64,000 nucleotides of DNA from Streptomyces colonosanans. GTDB taxonomy: Bacteria; Actinomycetota; Actinomycetes; Streptomycetales; Streptomycetaceae. Shown here piece after piece: positions 61,420-64,000 of the stretch. A model generated the notes under the pieces. That model saw only the letters and a program-made list of their open reading frames with translations, did not search any database and was not told the origin of the DNA. Within the stretch, counting starts at the first letter, position 1. Each line of letters opens with the position of its first letter. The translations under genes were made by a program, and so were the position numbers. Location: assembly GCF_001866645.1 (NCBI RefSeq), contig NZ_MLYP01000058.1, forward strand, positions 248,001-312,000, given 5' to 3'.

Positions 61420-61545
61420 GTGCACCGCAGACTCATCGCCCCGGGCGCGCTCGCGGCCTGCCTCCTGCTGGCGATCCCGGCGTCGGCCGCCGACTACTCG
61501 CCCGGGTCCCCGGGCATCGGGGATCCCCACGCCGAAACCTGTGAG
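61420..61545 (+). pseudogene. N-terminal stub of a secreted M1-family aminopeptidase
   Basis: A GTG behind GGAG opens a signal peptide (HRRLIAPGALAACLLLAIPA) followed by ADYSPGSPGIGDP, the usual mature start of Streptomyces secreted M1 metallopeptidases. Homology ends at GDP, where IS-like sequence begins. It lies divergent to the S15-M14 operon, so a third exopeptidase was once here. Confidence 0.6.
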
Positions 61546-61659
61546 TGCCGACAATCCTGTCACGTACGCTGAGCTGCGACTTGGGGGTCACGATGTGATC
61601 ACGTCGAAAGCACTCGTGAGCGCGTCGGCGCACGCTTGGAAGTCGTGACGTTCCGTCTG

Positions 61660-62496
61660 GTCTACCGATTCGGCTGACTGCTGCTCGGCTGGCTGCGCCT
61701 GCTGGCGCGGTCCTCCGCGGCCAAGGACGTCGAGATACTGGTGCTCCGGCGCCAGCTGACCGTCCTGCAGCGCAGCAGCCCAAAGCCCGTGCACGTCTCG
61801 GAGACCTGCCACCCACCGTCCGACGGCGACCGGCCAACCCACCCGAACCTGATCACCAACGTCACGACCACCTGTTCCGCCCTGCCGGACGGCAAAGCCC
61901 TGGACACGATCCACCAGGTCCTTCGCCGCCGCCACCTGCTGTGACCGGAGCCCGCCTGTACACCTTCGCCGTCATCGAGCACGCCACCCGCAGGATCCGG
62001 ATCCTCGGCGCCACCGGACACCCCACCGCAGAGTGGATCGTGCAACTCGGACGCAACCTCCTCATGGACCTCGAAGACGCCGGCAGCACGGCCAGGATCC
62101 TGATCCGCGACCGCGACGCCAAGTTCACCGCCGCCTTCGACGCCCTCATGGCCGGCGCCGGCCTGAAGGCCGTCACCACCGGCATCCGGATGCCACGGAT
62201 GAACTCCCTGATGGAGCGCTGGATACAGACCTGCCGCAGAGAGCTCCTGGACCGCACCCTGATCTGGAACCAGCGCCACCTCCTGCACGCGCTCCGCGAG
62301 TTCGAGACCCACTACAACCAGCACCGGCCACACCGAGCCCTCGGACAAGCCGCACCGCTACGCCCTTACCCGAACCGATCAACCCGCCAGCCCACATCAC
62401 CCACCTGGACGTCCGACGACGAGATCGACTCGCCGGAACCCTCCACGAGTACAGACATGCCGCTTGACCAGCCTGGATGATGCATCGGCACCCGCA
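61660..62496 (+). mobile_element. Mosaic IS fragments, including copy 3 of the integrase-core IS
   Basis: 61668-61800 encodes a different transposase N-terminus (LLGWLRLLARSSAAKDVEIL, then VLRRQLTVLQR). From 61941 to 62467 the sequence matches the C-terminal half of the transposase at 50470-51534. One C is missing near 62369, shifting the frame before the tail. The right end GGATGATGCATCGGCACCCGCA finishes at 62496, directly against the broken sigma-factor gene. Confidence 0.85.
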
Positions 62497-63566
62497 GAGT
62501 CCAGCACGGTGAGGCCTGCCTCGGCCCCGTCGCGCCTGGCGATGGCCACGGCCCGGTTCAGTGCGACGAGCGGGGATGGCTCGATCTGGAGCAGCACGTC
62601 ATAGAGTGCGACCATCTGTGGCCAGTCGGTCGTCTCGAAGCCGGGCGCCTCGTCGTGCAGCGCCGCGATCGCCGCTTGCACCGTGTAGGGTCCGACGCCG
62701 GGGCCGGTCAGGGCCGGCACGACGAGCCGCTGCCCCTCGGCGATGAGGTCGGCGTCCCATAGAGCGCGGTCTTGATCTTCGAGCAGCACCTGGCCTCCCG
62801 CAGCGTCGATCCTGGCCGCGCGCCGGGCGTCGGTGAGAAGCAGGAGCGCGAGCAGCCCGGTCACCTCTCGTTCTCGGGGGAGTAGATGGTGCCGGATCCG
62901 AGCGAGCCGGATGGCTTCGTCGGCCAGGTCGGGGCGCAGCAGGTCGTTGCCGTAGCTGGCGGCGTACCCCTCGGTGAAGACCAGGTAGATGACCCACAGC
63001 ACACTCGGCAACCGCGCGGGCAGTTCATCCGGCCCTGGCACACGGAACGGGATGCGCGCACTGCGGATCTTGCGTTTCGCGCGCACGATCCGCTGGGCCG
63101 TCGTCGCGGCAGGGACCAAGAATGCCCGGGCGACCTCGGGTGTGGTCAGGCCCGCGAGAAAGCGCAGTGTCAGCGCGGTTTGTGCCTCCAGTGAGAGCGC
63201 GGGGTGGCAGCAGGTGAAAAACAGCTGGAGTCGTTCGTCGGGGATGTCGTCGAAACCGGGCTCGGCGGGGACCTCAGCGGCGACCCGATCGCTTTCCACC
63301 TACAGCACCGCCAGCCGCTCCGCGTACGCCCGGTCGCGCCGGATGCGGTCGACGGCCTTGCGGCGTGCCGTGGTGAGCAACCACGCCAGCGGCTTGCCCG
63401 GCACTCCGTCGACCGGCCACCGCTCCAACGCGACCTCGATCGCGTCGGAGGCGATCTCCTCGGCAAGGTCAAGGTCTCCGAACCGGTTAGCGAGCAGAGC
63501 GAGCAGCCGGCTCCGGCCTTCGCGGAACACCGCCTCCACGGAGCGGGCCGCTCGCTGCTCGTTCAC
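62497..63566 (-). pseudogene. ECF42-type sigma factor, in-frame stop and lost 3' end
   Basis: A GTG at 63566 overlaps the YciI stop (GTGA). Region 2 is recognisable (FREGRSRLLALLANRFGDLD, then LAEEIASDAIEVALERWP). After ERLAVL the frame meets TAG at 63300-63302 and continues unbroken as VESDRVAAEVPAEPGFDDIP, followed by region 4 (ALTLRFLAGLTTPEVARAFL) and the long ECF42 C-terminal extension (LWVIYLVFTEGYAASYGNDL). The 3' end is cut at 62496 by the IS scrap, after LTVLDS. A CAG to TAG change explains the stop. The product is probably inactive. Confidence 0.82.
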
Positions 63567-63916
63567 GACTGATCCGGCTCCCAGACCGTCCGGACCTCGA
63601 CGGTGCCGTGCCGGGCCCCGGGGCACCGAGCCGCCCAGTCAAGCGCGGCATCGAGGTCGGGAACATCGATCAGGTAGTAGCCGCCGACGATCTCCCGGGT
63701 CTCGGCGAACGGCCCGTCGGTCACGACGCGCTCGCCATTCACGCGGACGCGTACGGTGGTCGCGTTCGAGGTGTCCAGGGCGTTGCCGTCGAGCTTGACG
63801 CCGGAATCGGAGACGGCCTTGTCGAACGCCATGAACTCTTCCACGGTCGGTCCTTCGGCCGGTCGCTCTTCGGTGGAGTCGAGCGAAGCGGTGTTGATCA
63901 GCAGCAGGTACTTCAC
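63563..63916 (-). CDS. YciI/DGPF-domain protein
   Basis: The 117-residue protein runs from the GTG at 63916 behind CGAGGAGCG; an ATG six codons further up lacks a ribosome site. It has the YciI-like start VKYLLLINTASLD and the family motif TDGPFAETREIVGGYYLIDV. DGPF proteins are the standard genomic partners of ECF42 sigma factors and are thought to be their targets or modulators. Its stop overlaps the sigma-factor start. Confidence 0.88.
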   Translation of the reverse strand: MKYLLLINTASLDSTEERPAEGPTVEEFMAFDKAVSDSGVKLDGNALDTSNATTVRVRVNGERVVTDGPFAETREIVGGYYLIDVPDLDAALDWAARCPGARHGTVEVRTVWEPDQS

Positions 63917-64000
63917 GGTGCGCTCCTCGTGCATCGGGTCGGTTGCACAGATATGACGAATGACCGGAGGAAGAATCGACAGGACAACCGGAGAATCTTG

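Noticed and set aside
1..64000. tRNA, rRNA, CRISPR arrays, known riboswitches or a replication origin
   Set aside because: I looked for cloverleaf-like stretches, regular short repeats with spacers and DnaA-box clusters in the intergenic gaps and saw none that I could support.

Overview
The window looks like a chromosome segment of a Streptomyces-type actinomycete. The DNA is very GC-rich throughout, many genes start with GTG behind GGAGG-type ribosome sites, and the families are typical of soil actinomycetes (ECF42 sigma factor, HxlR, PucR and MarR regulators, CPBP and VanZ proteins, DasR-like operators). I see no rRNA, tRNA or CRISPR array. All functional calls come from reading translated motifs; no database search was possible.

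Region by region. 0-3.5 kb: an FMN-binding glutamate synthase-like protein, then an MFS exporter with an ArsR-type regulator. 3.8-18.6 kb: the best-defined system, a complete-looking nicotinate catabolic cluster on the plus strand (nicX, nicC, MFS transporter, FAD, molybdenum and 2Fe-2S hydroxylase subunits, CoxG, nicF, nicD, nicE, xdhC, MarR), preceded by a PucR-type regulator. It should take nicotinate through 6-hydroxynicotinate, 2,5-dihydroxypyridine, N-formylmaleamate, maleamate and maleate to fumarate. The first hydroxylation uses a three-subunit xanthine-dehydrogenase-type enzyme plus CoxG instead of the NicAB type with a cytochrome-bearing subunit. 19-28.9 kb: a secreted amino-sugar glycosidase locus (GH20, a decayed GH29 fucosidase start, GH84, GH20). 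A near-consensus DasR-type operator precedes one GH20 gene and a weaker match precedes the other.

29-38 kb: a septum-formation-like membrane protein, a VanZ-like protein, a minus-strand block of accessory genes resembling integrated-element cargo, and many gene fragments (ISL3, RHS, DUF6262-like, IS21, and a class II aspartyl-tRNA synthetase 3' end that appears split by a small inversion). 38-45.4 kb: two divergent groups, GMC oxidoreductase/cyclase/GH15 on the minus strand and SDR dehydrogenase/sulfite-oxidase-like cytochrome b fusion on the plus strand. 45.8-50.3 kb: a GAP-family membrane protein and a three-gene peroxidase set (small protein, DyP peroxidase, catalase-like protein).

50.3-53.3 kb: an IS mosaic. 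It has one complete integrase-core IS with matching inverted ends, two IS5-family left-end fragments flanking a rifampin ADP-ribosyltransferase gene (arr), and an IS3 OrfB. 53.4-57.2 kb: a CPBP protease with a repetitive tail, then a divergent DHA2 exporter/HxlR pair. 57.3-64 kb: a 376-bp IS deletion derivative, a D-amino-acid oxidase scrap, a coupled secreted S15-M14 peptidase operon, an M1 aminopeptidase stub, another IS scrap, and an ECF42 sigma factor/YciI pair whose sigma gene carries an in-frame TAG and has lost its 3' end to the IS scrap.
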